From contig NCHB01000012.1 of NCBI GenBank assembly GCA_002281755.1, forward strand, positions 1 through 41,706: DNA of 41,706 nt, written 5' to 3'. Shown here in pieces: positions 24,203 to 33,727 of this stretch (positions are counted from its first letter, which is position 1; every line of letters starts with the position of its first letter). Below the pieces are notes generated by a model that worked only from the letters and a program-made list of their open reading frames with translations, had not been told where the DNA came from and did no database searches. This stretch comes from Sulfurovum sp. 16-42-52 (lineage in GTDB: Bacteria > Campylobacterota > Campylobacteria > Campylobacterales > Sulfurovaceae). The position numbers and the translations under genes were made by a program.

Positions 24203-25054
24203 TTAGGCTGCAGGTGTTTCTTTTTTAAAAAGCCTCAAAAAATCTGCAAGTGTTTGATGCATTGCTTCGCGGTCTACTATCATATCAATAAGACCATGTT
24301 CAAGCAAAAACTCTGAACGCTGAAACCCTTCAGGCAAATCGACACCGACGGTTTGTTTGATGACTCTTTGTCCTGCAAATCCTATGAGCGCACCTGGTTC
24401 AGCCATGATGATATCACCCAGCATCGCAAATGAAGCAGAAACACCACCCATCGTAGGGTCAGTCAAGATAGAGATAAAAGGTAAGCCTTTCTGACTCAGC
24501 CTATTAAGAGCAGCCGATGTTTTAGACATTTGCAGCAAAGCATAGGTACTCTCCTGCATACGTGCACCGCCTGAAGCAGAAACGATGATAAATCCACAGC
24601 CTTTTTGCATGGCTCTATTGACCCCGCGCACGATCTTCTCGCCCTCAACCGAACCCAGACTCCCACCCATAAAAGAGAAGTCAAATACGACTATCTCAAC
24701 TTCCATACCGCCAATGGTACAAGAACCGCTGACCACGGATGAGGTTTTACCTGTTCGTGCTTTTTCTTCTTCCAAACGTTTTTTGTACGATTTTTTATCT
24801 GAAAACTTCAAAGGATCGGTGGGTGCCAACGACGCATCATGCTCAACAAAAGAACCTCTATCTACGATGGATTCAATACGTTTTTCCGCAGAGATACGAA
24901 AATGGTGGTTACATTTGGGACAGACATTTTGTTTGGCTTCAACCTCTTTATAAAACATGAGTGCCGTACACTTAGGACATTTTATCCACTGGTTGGTTGT
25001 CTGCTGCGCGGTGGCGACATCCTTTTTCATACTTCCAAAAATTTTTCCAAACAT
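24203..25054 (-). CDS. accD: Acetyl-CoA carboxylase carboxyltransferase subunit beta
   Basis: A 283-residue subunit that, with AccA, moves the carboxyl group from biotin to acetyl-CoA to make malonyl-CoA for fatty acid synthesis. The N-terminal zinc ribbon has C26, C29, C45 and C48 (CPKC and CPKC). The carboxyltransferase core shows SGGARMQESTYALLQMSKT and SILTDPTMGGVSASFAMLGD. Full family length and no defects are seen. It sits two bases from each neighbour in the gltB operon. Confidence 0.97.
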   Translation of the reverse strand: MFGKIFGSMKKDVATAQQTTNQWIKCPKCTALMFYKEVEAKQNVCPKCNHHFRISAEKRIESIVDRGSFVEHDASLAPTDPLKFSDKKSYKKRLEEEKARTGKTSSVVSGSCTIGGMEVEIVVFDFSFMGGSLGSVEGEKIVRGVNRAMQKGCGFIIVSASGGARMQESTYALLQMSKTSAALNRLSQKGLPFISILTDPTMGGVSASFAMLGDIIMAEPGALIGFAGQRVIKQTVGVDLPEGFQRSEFLLEHGLIDMIVDREAMHQTLADFLRLFKKETPAA

Positions 25055-25056
25055 CT

Positions 25057-25797
25057 CTAATCCTCGTACTGTGCTCGTGTAAGCATAAGTGCTTCTATCT
25101 TATCTGCTACAGATTTTTCTTTTGATACTATAACATAATCACCCTCAACAATGACTTCAAGCCCCTCGCAAAGTGCCAAACCAGCAGCAAAATCATAGAT
25201 ACGAAACTCCCCCACAAACAGTACATACTTCACCGTATGGGCATACGCAAGAGAAAGTGCCACAGCACCTGGAGATCTGAATTTTAACCTTTCCTTGTCC
25301 AGTGCAGCTACAACAAAGGGATTGGCATAGGCTTTTTCAAAAAGTCCTATCTCGGCAGTCGGTGCAGTGTGTGGGGTGTGAAACTGTGTTGAAAAAAGTT
25401 TGCCTTGCAGTAAAGCAGCGTTTTCAGACTTGATAAAGAGATCTCCATTTGCCAGATTACAAACAATGGCTGCATCCAAAATGCCTTCAGCATTGACCTT
25501 TGCAACGGAAGTGCCATAATAGGGAAAAAGTGACAAGGCATTGGCAGAACCATCCAAGGGATCAATAATGATCTGCACTTCACCCTCACCAATAATCCCG
25601 CTCTCTTCAGATTCTATTCTTCCAAAAGAGCCTAAGTGTTTGACAAAAACAGCTTCGGCAAACAGATCGAGTCTAGAGCTGACATCTCCACCTGCACCGA
25701 CCGCTTCTTTCTCAAACCAAGAAGCATCAAACCCCTCTTTGATCGCCTCTGCTATCTCTTTATTGGCTTTGATGCAGGCCTCTATAAATGCTGTCAT
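25057..25797 (-). CDS. Inositol-monophosphatase-family phosphatase
   Basis: A 246-residue Mg-dependent phosphatase of the IMPase/FBPase/CysQ superfamily. Metal ligands are seen in IESEESG (about 61-67), IIDPLDGSANALS (about 77-89) and RIYDFAAGLALCEGLEV (about 198-215). It could act on inositol phosphate, fructose bisphosphate or 3'-phosphoadenosine phosphate, and the sequence does not decide among them. It is the second gene of the gltB operon and ends two bases before accD. Confidence 0.85.
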   Translation of the reverse strand: MTAFIEACIKANKEIAEAIKEGFDASWFEKEAVGAGGDVSSRLDLFAEAVFVKHLGSFGRIESEESGIIGEGEVQIIIDPLDGSANALSLFPYYGTSVAKVNAEGILDAAIVCNLANGDLFIKSENAALLQGKLFSTQFHTPHTAPTAEIGLFEKAYANPFVVAALDKERLKFRSPGAVALSLAYAHTVKYVLFVGEFRIYDFAAGLALCEGLEVIVEGDYVIVSKEKSVADKIEALMLTRAQYED

Positions 25798-25806
25798 CTT
25801 TGAGGC

Positions 25807-28800
25807 TTATTCGCCTTTTTTTCCTGCAACAATCGTTGGGAGTACACCCCTTGGTGCTACCATCCAGAACTTTCTAATCTCAGTTCTAAAATGCTCCAAG
25901 ATGTACTGTGCACGCTTCGAGCCTGTTTTTTCTGCGTAGTCTTTAAGCAACGCTTTAAGCTCAAACATCTCTGTATCCCACTCATCGGTGTCGATACGGA
26001 TCGGTTCAACCAGTTCAGGGTTTACTTTTTCATAAAAGCCACCTTCAGTGTCATAGACAAATGCCTTACCGCCGGTCATACCTGCACCGAAATTCACACC
26101 TGTTTTACCCAGTATCACCGCTGTACCGCCTGTCATGTACTCACAAGGGTGATCTCCTGTACCTTCAACAACTGTCACGGCACCTGAGTTACGCACCGCA
26201 AAACGCTCACCTACTTTTCCATGCACATAGAGAGTACCGCCCGTTGCACCGTACAAACAGGTGTTTCCGCCCAACGCAAACTCTGTACCTGCATTTTGTG
26301 AGGTAATCACGATACGTCCCCCGTTCATCCCCTTACCGATATAGTCATTCCCTGCACCCTCAATATTAATATTGACACCTTTAGAAAGGAAGGCACCCAG
26401 TGACTGTCCTGCTGTTCCTTTCATGTTAAGAGTAATAGTATCCGCAGGTAAACCTGTATTTCCATAAAGCGCTGCTATTTCACCAGAGATTCTGGTTGCG
26501 AAACTTCGGTTGAGGTTTGAAATATTTTTATTGAGCACGATAGGCTTAGACGGATCTTTAATTGTAGGCATCAACTCTTTGATGATTTCCTGCTCAAATT
26601 CATTTTTATCGTATGGTTCGTTGGATTTCACTTGGCAGGTATTGACACCTTCGAGCTTATACAAAAGCTCTTCAAAGTTAAATTTTTGAGCAAGTGTATC
26701 GTCTACCACTTCCAGCAAATGGTTCTGTCCTACAATCTCTTTAAGTGATTTGTAGCCTAAGGTGGCGAGTATCTCTCTTACTTCTTCGGCCACGAAGGTA
26801 AAGTAGTTAATCACTTTTTGTACATTACCGCTAAATCGTTCTCTTAGATGCGGGTCTTGTGTTGCGACACCCACTGCACAGGTATTGAGGTGACAGACTC
26901 TCAGCATGATGCACCCGACGATGACCAATGCACCTGTACCAAAAGCATACTCTTCTGCACCCAAGATGGCTGCTTTGACGACATCCAAACCTGTTTTTAG
27001 TCCGCCGTCTGTCTCGAGTGTCACTTGTCCTCTGAGGTTGTTGGCTTTAAGTGCGTTATGCGCTTCGATCAGACCCAACTCCCATGGATTTCCTGCAAAC
27101 CTGATAGAGCCTATCGGTGCTGCGCCCGTACCGCCGTCTCCACCGGAGATGATAATCTTATCAGCATAGGCTTTTGCAACTCCCGCAGCCACCGTTCCTA
27201 CACCTGCAGTGGAGACAAGCTTCACAGCTACTCTGGCATTGGGGTTTATCTGCTTCATATCAAAAATGAGTTGTGCCAAATCTTCGATAGAATAAATATC
27301 ATGGTGTGGCGGTGGTGAAATGAGTGTGATACCCGGTTTGGTAAACCGCAATGTTGCAATGAGTGGGGAGACTTTGCTTCCAGGAAGCTGACCACCCTCA
27401 CCCGGTTTTGCACCTTGGGCTACTTTGATTTGTATCTCTGTAGCTGAACGCAGATACTCAGGTGTCACACCAAAACGCCCTGAAGCAATCTGTTTAATGG
27501 ATGAGTTTTTAATCGTGCCGTAACGCGCAGGATCTTCCCCTCCCTCACCTGAGTTTGACTTCGCCCCGATGGTATTCATCGCAACAGCCAGTGTTTCGTG
27601 TGCTTCTTGGGAGATAGACCCCATGGACATCGCAGCGGTGGAGAAACGCTTGAAGATTGCAGAAAGCGGTTCTACTTCATCGATGCTGATGGGTGCTCTG
27701 TCAGTTTTAAGATCATAAAAATCACGGATAAACTTTTTATCTCTGCCGTTTACTAGGCGCTGAACTTCGGCATAGTCCTCTTTTTTACCCGATTCTGCAC
27801 AGGTTTGGATGGCTTTGATGGTAGGGCGGGAGAAGTCATGATACTCTTCACCTTTTCTGTATCGGTAGTATCCGCCTCTATATAAACTATTTTTCTCGCC
27901 TTCGAGTTCTGGCCAAAACGCACGCTGATGATTAGCGCTGAGTCGTGCGTCGATATCATCATAGCCCAAGCCGTACAAAAGTCCTTTTGCAGCAGGGAAA
28001 CACTCCAAAAGTATCTCTTTACTCAGTCCAATCACATCAAACAAAGAGGAGTTTCTGTACGATGAAAGCGTTGAGATACCCATCTTGGACATAATCTTCA
28101 ACAACCCAGCACCCATGGCTCGTCTGAACTTTTTAAGGGTCGGGTTGACATCTTCACTGTCTTCTTCAAGCTGAGCTACGGTGTAGTAAAGCAGATACGG
28201 GAAAATCGCTGCCGCGCCAAAGGCTATCATACAGGCTGCAGTGTGCGGGTCAAAAACTTCTCCTGTCACGGCTACCATACTAGTGAGGTGTCTGAGTTTT
28301 GCTTTTAAGAGAGCCTGAGAGAGACGTCCCACTACCATCAGCATAGGGATGACTTTTGTCGTTTCATCCATATTTCTGTCATCAAGTATGATGGTTCTTA
28401 CACCGTTCTCTCTGACATCTGTAATGATGGTTTCTACCAGTGCTTCTAATGATTTTTTAAGGTCTGTTTCATATGTGGTATTGTATTTTCCTACTTTGTA
28501 CGCAGGGTCATACTTCTCATTGCTCTCATCCCCAAATTCCTGAAGAATGCAAAATTTCTCAGCCGACATCACCGGAAGCACTGTTTTAAGTCTTTTTGCA
28601 TGCTCTGCATCATCGGCAAGAACGTTTCTTACTTCACCAAAACCTGTATTAAGACTCATCACGGTTTTTTCACGAATCGGGTCTATAGGCGGGTTGGTCA
28701 CTTGTGCAAATTTTTGTTTAAAAAAGTCGGTAAAGTTTCGCTGCTCGCTTGAAAAAGCAGCTAAAGGTGTATCATCACCCATAGAGCCTGTTGTCTCTTT

Positions 28801-30222
28801 ACCCTCAGCTATCATAGGCTTGATGATCTCTTTCATCACCTCTTGCGTGTAGTTGAAGTACCGCTGCTTAGCTTCCATATCACCATACACCGTTGAACAC
28901 TTCTCAACCGATGCCGTAGGGACATGTTCTTGCAGATAGCTCATATTTTCACCCAGCCACTTATCATAGGGATGAGCGGATTTGATATAGTCGTCTATAT
29001 CGCCTGTTTTAAGAACGGTGCCGTGCTTGAGATCGATTCCCATCATTTCACCTGATTGCAATCTACCTCGCTCTAAGATATCTTCTTCAGGAATTTGAAG
29101 TACCCCATACTCTGAAGAGATGAGGAGTCTATTGTCTTTAGTTCTGATGTATTTAGCTGGTCTAAGTCCGTTTCTATCAAGTACACACCCGATGTAGCGA
29201 CCATCTGTCATACTCACAGCAGCCGGACCGTCCCAAGGCTCAAAACAGGTACTTGCATACTCATAAAAGGCTCTCAGTTTTGTATCCATATGCGGTGCAT
29301 TATGCCAGGGTGCAGGGATGAGTGAACGGGCTGCTTTGAAAAAATCAACACCATTGACGCGTAAAAATTCCATAAAGTTATCTAAACTTGCCGAGTCACT
29401 CATGCCATTTTGTATGACGCTAGTCAGTCGTGTCATCTCTTGATCGGTAAAAACATTTGACTTTGCTGCAGCCATTTTAGCCGCGACGTTAAAGCGGTTT
29501 GCAGTGACAGAGTTGATCTCACCATTATGCGCGATCATTCTAAACGGCTGGGCAAGTTTCCACTGTGGCAGAGTATTGGTGGAGAAACGCTGATGAAAGA
29601 GACAAAATGAGATTTCAAAGGCTTCATCAGCAAGGTCTTTGTAAAACTCCTTGATGTGCGTTGGCATCACAAGACCTTTGTAAGAGATCACAGAGGTTGA
29701 GAACGAGGGGATGTAGAAACTTGCATCTTCTATCAATTCTGCTTCTATCTCTTTGCGACAGAGATACACCAAGGCTTCAAAGCGGTTGGCAGCCACTGCA
29801 GACTGCGGTGCCACAAATACCTGTTTTATCATAGGAAGTGAGGCAAGTGCCTGCTCTCCTAAGGCATTGATATCTACCGGTACGGTTCTAGTGTAAAGGA
29901 CTTTAAGGTCATTGTGTTCACACACTTTGCTGATGACATCAAAATCACTCTCATTGTTTGAAAACACCATCGCCACGGCATACATCTCGGGTAACTCTAT
30001 GCCGTGAGCTGCTGCTTCTTTAGAAAAAAAAGTTTTAGGAAGAGAAAGCAAAAGTCCTGAACCGTCTCCGGTTTTACCGTCAGCCGCGATGGCACCTCGG
30101 TGCATCATGCGTGACAGTGATGTAATGGCATCTTCCAAGTTTTTATGTGAAGGTGTATTGTCAATCGATGCTAAAAGTCCAAATCCGCAATTGTCCTTAA
30201 ATGACGTAAATAAATCTCTCAT
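25807..30222 (-). CDS. gltB: Glutamate synthase large subunit
   Basis: About 1,471 residues. It makes two glutamates from glutamine and 2-oxoglutarate. In order: class II glutaminase (mature N-terminal cysteine C12 in KDNCGFGLLAS), central domain, FMN domain with GGDGGTGAAPIGSIRFAG, the [3Fe-4S] ligands in CIMLRVCHLNTCAVGVAT, and the C-terminal glycine-rich helix (GATGGTLYVHGK). The frame is open 11 codons upstream, but the ATG at 30222 has AAGG 8 bases before it and gives an 11-residue propeptide. No small subunit (gltD) lies within the window. A TATAAT at 30284-30289 is the likely -10. Confidence 0.97.
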   Translation of the reverse strand: MRDLFTSFKDNCGFGLLASIDNTPSHKNLEDAITSLSRMMHRGAIAADGKTGDGSGLLLSLPKTFFSKEAAAHGIELPEMYAVAMVFSNNESDFDVISKVCEHNDLKVLYTRTVPVDINALGEQALASLPMIKQVFVAPQSAVAANRFEALVYLCRKEIEAELIEDASFYIPSFSTSVISYKGLVMPTHIKEFYKDLADEAFEISFCLFHQRFSTNTLPQWKLAQPFRMIAHNGEINSVTANRFNVAAKMAAAKSNVFTDQEMTRLTSVIQNGMSDSASLDNFMEFLRVNGVDFFKAARSLIPAPWHNAPHMDTKLRAFYEYASTCFEPWDGPAAVSMTDGRYIGCVLDRNGLRPAKYIRTKDNRLLISSEYGVLQIPEEDILERGRLQSGEMMGIDLKHGTVLKTGDIDDYIKSAHPYDKWLGENMSYLQEHVPTASVEKCSTVYGDMEAKQRYFNYTQEVMKEIIKPMIAEGKETTGSMGDDTPLAAFSSEQRNFTDFFKQKFAQVTNPPIDPIREKTVMSLNTGFGEVRNVLADDAEHAKRLKTVLPVMSAEKFCILQEFGDESNEKYDPAYKVGKYNTTYETDLKKSLEALVETIITDVRENGVRTIILDDRNMDETTKVIPMLMVVGRLSQALLKAKLRHLTSMVAVTGEVFDPHTAACMIAFGAAAIFPYLLYYTVAQLEEDSEDVNPTLKKFRRAMGAGLLKIMSKMGISTLSSYRNSSLFDVIGLSKEILLECFPAAKGLLYGLGYDDIDARLSANHQRAFWPELEGEKNSLYRGGYYRYRKGEEYHDFSRPTIKAIQTCAESGKKEDYAEVQRLVNGRDKKFIRDFYDLKTDRAPISIDEVEPLSAIFKRFSTAAMSMGSISQEAHETLAVAMNTIGAKSNSGEGGEDPARYGTIKNSSIKQIASGRFGVTPEYLRSATEIQIKVAQGAKPGEGGQLPGSKVSPLIATLRFTKPGITLISPPPHHDIYSIEDLAQLIFDMKQINPNARVAVKLVSTAGVGTVAAGVAKAYADKIIISGGDGGTGAAPIGSIRFAGNPWELGLIEAHNALKANNLRGQVTLETDGGLKTGLDVVKAAILGAEEYAFGTGALVIVGCIMLRVCHLNTCAVGVATQDPHLRERFSGNVQKVINYFTFVAEEVREILATLGYKSLKEIVGQNHLLEVVDDTLAQKFNFEELLYKLEGVNTCQVKSNEPYDKNEFEQEIIKELMPTIKDPSKPIVLNKNISNLNRSFATRISGEIAALYGNTGLPADTITLNMKGTAGQSLGAFLSKGVNINIEGAGNDYIGKGMNGGRIVITSQNAGTEFALGGNTCLYGATGGTLYVHGKVGERFAVRNSGAVTVVEGTGDHPCEYMTGGTAVILGKTGVNFGAGMTGGKAFVYDTEGGFYEKVNPELVEPIRIDTDEWDTEMFELKALLKDYAEKTGSKRAQYILEHFRTEIRKFWMVAPRGVLPTIVAGKKGE

Positions 30223-30283
30223 TTTATAAACCTTAAATAGTGATAGACTCAGCATAACCTGCCATCGTCCCGTAATAAGCTGG

Positions 30284-30321
30284 ATTATACTTAATCGTTC
30301 GTTATAATTTGTTTAAGTATA
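30284..30321. promoter_or_regulatory. Divergent gltB/recO promoter region with perfect 9-bp inverted repeat
   Basis: TATACTTAA (30286-30294) and TTAAGTATA (30313-30321) are perfect reverse complements 18 bases apart, in a gap with no gene. The left arm overlaps a minus-strand TATAAT (30289-30284) that fits as the gltB -10, and a + strand TATAAT (30303-30308) lies between the arms and fits recO. The symmetry with a 27-base centre-to-centre distance could be a two-site operator or simply facing promoter elements. Confidence 0.5.
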
Positions 30322-30371
30322 GCCGTAATTACGTCAGTCAGGCACAAAGCACTGCTTAATTTTTAACATCT

Positions 30372-31022
30372 TTGTCTATAATAAAAAAAATTTCGGGGTG
30401 TGATATCAAAGGATTTATTCTTTCGGTGAGAAAAGCTAAAAATGAGGACTCTATTGTACTCATCCTCAGTAATACAGAAGTCAAAACCTACTACCGTTTT
30501 TTTGGTGCCAGGCACTCCATCTTGCAGCTTGGCAATCTCATCGACTTTGAAACTGAAGGTGAGAGTTCGGGCTTTTTACCCCGTTTACGATCGCTTTCAC
30601 ACATGGGATTTCCTTGGCTTTTTGACAAAAACAAACTGTTGCTTTGGCACAATTTCATCAAAAAATTTGAACCTCATCTTAAAGATGCCCAAGAGGTAGA
30701 CTCTTTTTACTTCGACCTGCTACTTTTGGCTGCCAAAAAATGGGACAGACAAAACCCCAAACGCATTGTCTGTGAGAGTTACATTACCCTGCTGCATCAT
30801 GAAGGCAGGATGCACGATGATGAACACTGCTACATCTGCGAAGATCGCATCGAAGAAGAGATAGCGCTGATGCAGGCGTTCATCCCTGCACACCCACACT
30901 GTCTTTATGCACCTCCGCTGCCAAGCAAAAAAATACTGGATTTTTTCGCTACGCAAAAAACCGTTTTTTTGGAAGACCATGAAGTGGATTATCTGTATGA
31001 GATCGTCATGAAAGGCTTTTAG
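30372..31022 (+). CDS. recO: Recombination mediator RecO (Campylobacterota form)
   Basis: A protein of about 205-216 residues that helps RecR load RecA on gapped DNA. It follows the Campylobacter RecO pattern: GFILSVRKAKNEDSIVLIL (OB-fold start), YRFFGARHS, FLPRLRSLSHMGFPWL, NPKRIVCESYITLL, EGRMHDDEHCYICEDRI and AFIPAHPHC. The start is unclear. A TTG at 30372 opens the frame but has no ribosome-binding site and adds 11 residues. The family start aligns with ATC at 30405, preceded four bases earlier by GGGGTG, a good anti-SD match. A GTG at 30426 would remove a conserved strand. Confidence 0.9.
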   Translation: MSIIKKISGCDIKGFILSVRKAKNEDSIVLILSNTEVKTYYRFFGARHSILQLGNLIDFETEGESSGFLPRLRSLSHMGFPWLFDKNKLLLWHNFIKKFEPHLKDAQEVDSFYFDLLLLAAKKWDRQNPKRIVCESYITLLHHEGRMHDDEHCYICEDRIEEEIALMQAFIPAHPHCLYAPPLPSKKILDFFATQKTVFLEDHEVDYLYEIVMKGF

Positions 31023-31114
31023 TCTGTTATCTTTGTTACCGTTACAAAAAGTGCCCCTAAGTCCTTTCTTAAAACAATAGCGATAAAATTCGCATACTGT
31101 TTAAGGAATGCCCC

Positions 31115-32479
31115 ATGGAAAATCAACTACAAGAACAAATAGCACTGTTTGACAAATATCTCTCTGAACACATTGAAGGTGCAAGTCTTGATGTGCATCC
31201 CTTTGAAATCGCTGATACCCTCATGCAAATCAAAAAAGTCGATGAGCAAACCTATCTTGATTTTCTTAACAGACTCCCCCAAACCCTCTTAGCTGAAGTC
31301 ATCATCGAACTGCCAAGACATGAGCAAGAGGAAATTTACGAAAGATTTGGTGCCAAAAAACTTGCTTTGCTCACCGAAGAACTCAATACCAATGATGCAG
31401 CCGATCTGATTTTGCACATTGAAGAGATAGATGAAGACAAGGCCAATGCGGTTTTATCCAATCTCTCCGAAGAAGACAGAGATACCATCAATGAGCTAAT
31501 CTCTTACGAAGAGAATGAAGCCGGTGCACACATGAAGGTGGAAGTTTTTACAGCACACCTTCATGAAAAAATCGGCGATTCTATCTTGCGTCTTAAAAAG
31601 ATGAAACAGAACAATGAAATCGATAATGTGCATCATGTTTTTGTTGTCTCAGACGAGCGTACCTTTGTGGGAATGATTCCACTTGAAGACCTTATCTTAC
31701 ATGGACCCAAAGAGCTTTATAAAGATGTGATAGATGATGAAGGAAAGATTACAGTCTTCGTAAAACCTCATGATGATATCAAAAAAGTGATCGAAGCCGT
31801 AAGTAACTATGACCTCAGTGTGATCCCTGTTGTCAATGATTTTGGTCTCTTGGTCGGACGTATCACTTCAGATGACATTTACGACATCATCTCCGAAGAA
31901 GCGACCGATCAGATCTATCACCTTGCAGGGGTCAATGATGAGGCAGAGCAAGAAGAAAGTCTTTGGCTTATCGGAAAATCAAGAGCGATGTGGCTGGGTT
32001 TAAACCTTTTTACAGCCATAGCCGCGTCGTTGGTCATTGGGCTATTTGATGAAACGCTGCAGTCTTTGGTGGCACTGGCAATCCTCATGCCCATCGTAGC
32101 ATCCATGGGAGGCAATGCGGGTACACAGACACTTACCGTAACCGTAAGACAGATGGCATTGGGCGAGATTGCAGGGGATGAGGCTAAAAAAACCATCTTT
32201 AAAGAGATCAGCATTGCGCTGTTAAATGGTTTGCTTTATGGTATAGTAATGGGAGTGATCGCGTATGTATGGTTTGACATGCCTATGTTGGGTGTTGTGA
32301 TTGGTATGGCAATGGTGACCAACCTTTTTGCAGCCGGTTTTTTCGGTGCGACCATACCCTTAACCCTCAAGAAATTGGGCGTTGATCCTGCCATCGGGTC
32401 AACGGTTATCCTGACAACGGTAACCGATGTGGTGGGTTTTTTCAGCTTTCTTGGTCTAGCAACCCTGATACTCTTATAA
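31115..32479 (+). CDS. mgtE: Magnesium transporter MgtE
   Basis: A 454-residue Mg2+ channel. It has an N-terminal helical superhelix (about 20-130), a CBS pair (about 135-260) that senses cytoplasmic Mg2+, a connecting helix, and five membrane helices with the family's LMPIVASMGGNAGTQTLTV pore motif (about 326-344) and VTDVVGFFSFLGLA at the end. The ATG has AAGGA 8 bases upstream and a TAAAAT at 31084-31089. A ChaA-like exchanger starts 18 bases later, suggesting joint control of divalent cations. Confidence 0.95.
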   Translation: MENQLQEQIALFDKYLSEHIEGASLDVHPFEIADTLMQIKKVDEQTYLDFLNRLPQTLLAEVIIELPRHEQEEIYERFGAKKLALLTEELNTNDAADLILHIEEIDEDKANAVLSNLSEEDRDTINELISYEENEAGAHMKVEVFTAHLHEKIGDSILRLKKMKQNNEIDNVHHVFVVSDERTFVGMIPLEDLILHGPKELYKDVIDDEGKITVFVKPHDDIKKVIEAVSNYDLSVIPVVNDFGLLVGRITSDDIYDIISEEATDQIYHLAGVNDEAEQEESLWLIGKSRAMWLGLNLFTAIAASLVIGLFDETLQSLVALAILMPIVASMGGNAGTQTLTVTVRQMALGEIAGDEAKKTIFKEISIALLNGLLYGIVMGVIAYVWFDMPMLGVVIGMAMVTNLFAAGFFGATIPLTLKKLGVDPAIGSTVILTTVTDVVGFFSFLGLATLILL

Positions 32480-32497
32480 ACAAAGGATTGAAACGAA

Positions 32498-33679
32498 ATG
32501 GAAACAGACAGTCAAAACGGTAATCTTGAACACAGTAGTAACTGGAAATACTATGTCGAAGATTACTGGGACATTGTTGTAGGTATCATCGCTGTTATAA
32601 CGGCTCTTTTTATGCACAAAACAGGACAAGGTGCCATGGCTACGGTATTTGCCGCCATAGGCATAGCCTCACTCTCCTTAACTGTCTCAGAAGTAGCTGA
32701 GATACTTTCTGAAAGGCTTGTCGAGCCTTACGGCAGTATGGTACTGACTTTCTCGGCGGTTATTGTGGAGATCATCCTTTTGTATATCATCTTGCTTGAA
32801 GCGGTGCATACCCCTGCGGTTATAGAGACCGTCAAAGGGGGTATCATCTCAGCGGTCATCGTCGATATGAACGTCTTGCTCGGACTGGCTGTCTTTATCG
32901 GCGGATTAAAATATACCGAACAGGAGCACAACAAAGAGACTTCAAGTACCTATACCACCATCTTATTTGTTACCGCGCTGGCACTTTTGGTTCCCAGCCT
33001 CTTGCGAGAGTCTGAACACGGCAGAGCTGCCATCCATGAAACCAGCTTTATCATTGCTACGGTGTTGATGGCGTTTTACATCATCATCTTTGTCTTTCAA
33101 ACCAGAACCCACACACACTTTTTTCAGGCAACGGCAAAAAGCAGACTTTTTAGGCTCAAACGTAAACTCAAAGAGGGCAATCACGAAATCGATGAAAACG
33201 AGCACAGTGACTATATCTTTGAAAGTTTTAACAATATCGGTAATTTTGCCGTCATACTTGCACTCATCGCCACCATCGCCGTCAGTGCAGAGGTCTTTGC
33301 CACCGATGGGGTCAAACTCGCAACAGATTATGGTATCTCTGCGGGGCTATCGGGTTTGATTATCGCAATCGTGGCGGTTACCCCTGAGATATTTACCGCC
33401 ATCAAAGCAGCACGAAATGACCAGATTCAAAGGGTTGTCAATATCGCCATGGGTGCTTCGGTGGTCTCCATCTTACTGACTGTGCCCATACTGTTGGCTT
33501 TGGCGTACATGAGCGACATTAAACTCATGCTTGATTTTAACCCGCTTCAAGTGGGCGCACTGATTATGACGATCATTTTGGCATGGAAAAGCACTGAAGA
33601 GGGACACACCAACTACTTTGAGGGCTTGTCTCACCTGATGTTCTTTGTCTGTTATGCGATTATTGCGGCGTATTATTAA
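32498..33679 (+). CDS. Calcium/cation:proton antiporter of the ChaA type
   Basis: A 393-residue CaCA-superfamily exchanger with 11 or so membrane helices and inverted repeats. The alpha repeats appear as VEPYGSMVLTFSAVIVEIIL (about 76-95) and IVAVTPEIFTAIKAARNDQI (about 288-307), each with an acidic transport residue. A hydrophilic linker (about 205-245) rich in K/E/H separates the halves. ChaA proteins exchange Ca2+, Na+ or K+ for protons. It lies 18 bases after mgtE and is probably co-transcribed with it. Confidence 0.85.
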   Translation: METDSQNGNLEHSSNWKYYVEDYWDIVVGIIAVITALFMHKTGQGAMATVFAAIGIASLSLTVSEVAEILSERLVEPYGSMVLTFSAVIVEIILLYIILLEAVHTPAVIETVKGGIISAVIVDMNVLLGLAVFIGGLKYTEQEHNKETSSTYTTILFVTALALLVPSLLRESEHGRAAIHETSFIIATVLMAFYIIIFVFQTRTHTHFFQATAKSRLFRLKRKLKEGNHEIDENEHSDYIFESFNNIGNFAVILALIATIAVSAEVFATDGVKLATDYGISAGLSGLIIAIVAVTPEIFTAIKAARNDQIQRVVNIAMGASVVSILLTVPILLALAYMSDIKLMLDFNPLQVGALIMTIILAWKSTEEGHTNYFEGLSHLMFFVCYAIIAAYY

Positions 33680-33701
33680 TCTCTCAATAGGCTTAAGAGG
33701 T

Positions 33702-33707
33702 TATAAT
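33702..33707 (+). promoter_or_regulatory. Probable -10 element of the mscS-like gene
   Basis: TATAAT within GGTTATAATACC, about 21 bases before the ATG of the channel gene, in the 48-base gap after the antiporter gene. No -35 match is visible. It suggests separate transcription from mgtE-chaA. Confidence 0.4.
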
Positions 33708-33727
33708 ACCCAAAAAGTAGTTGCCCC

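Noticed and set aside
30340-30354. Sigma54 -24/-12 promoter before recO
   Set aside because: GGCAC and TGC are present, but the GG-to-GC spacing is 11 bases instead of 10, and a TATAAT fits better.
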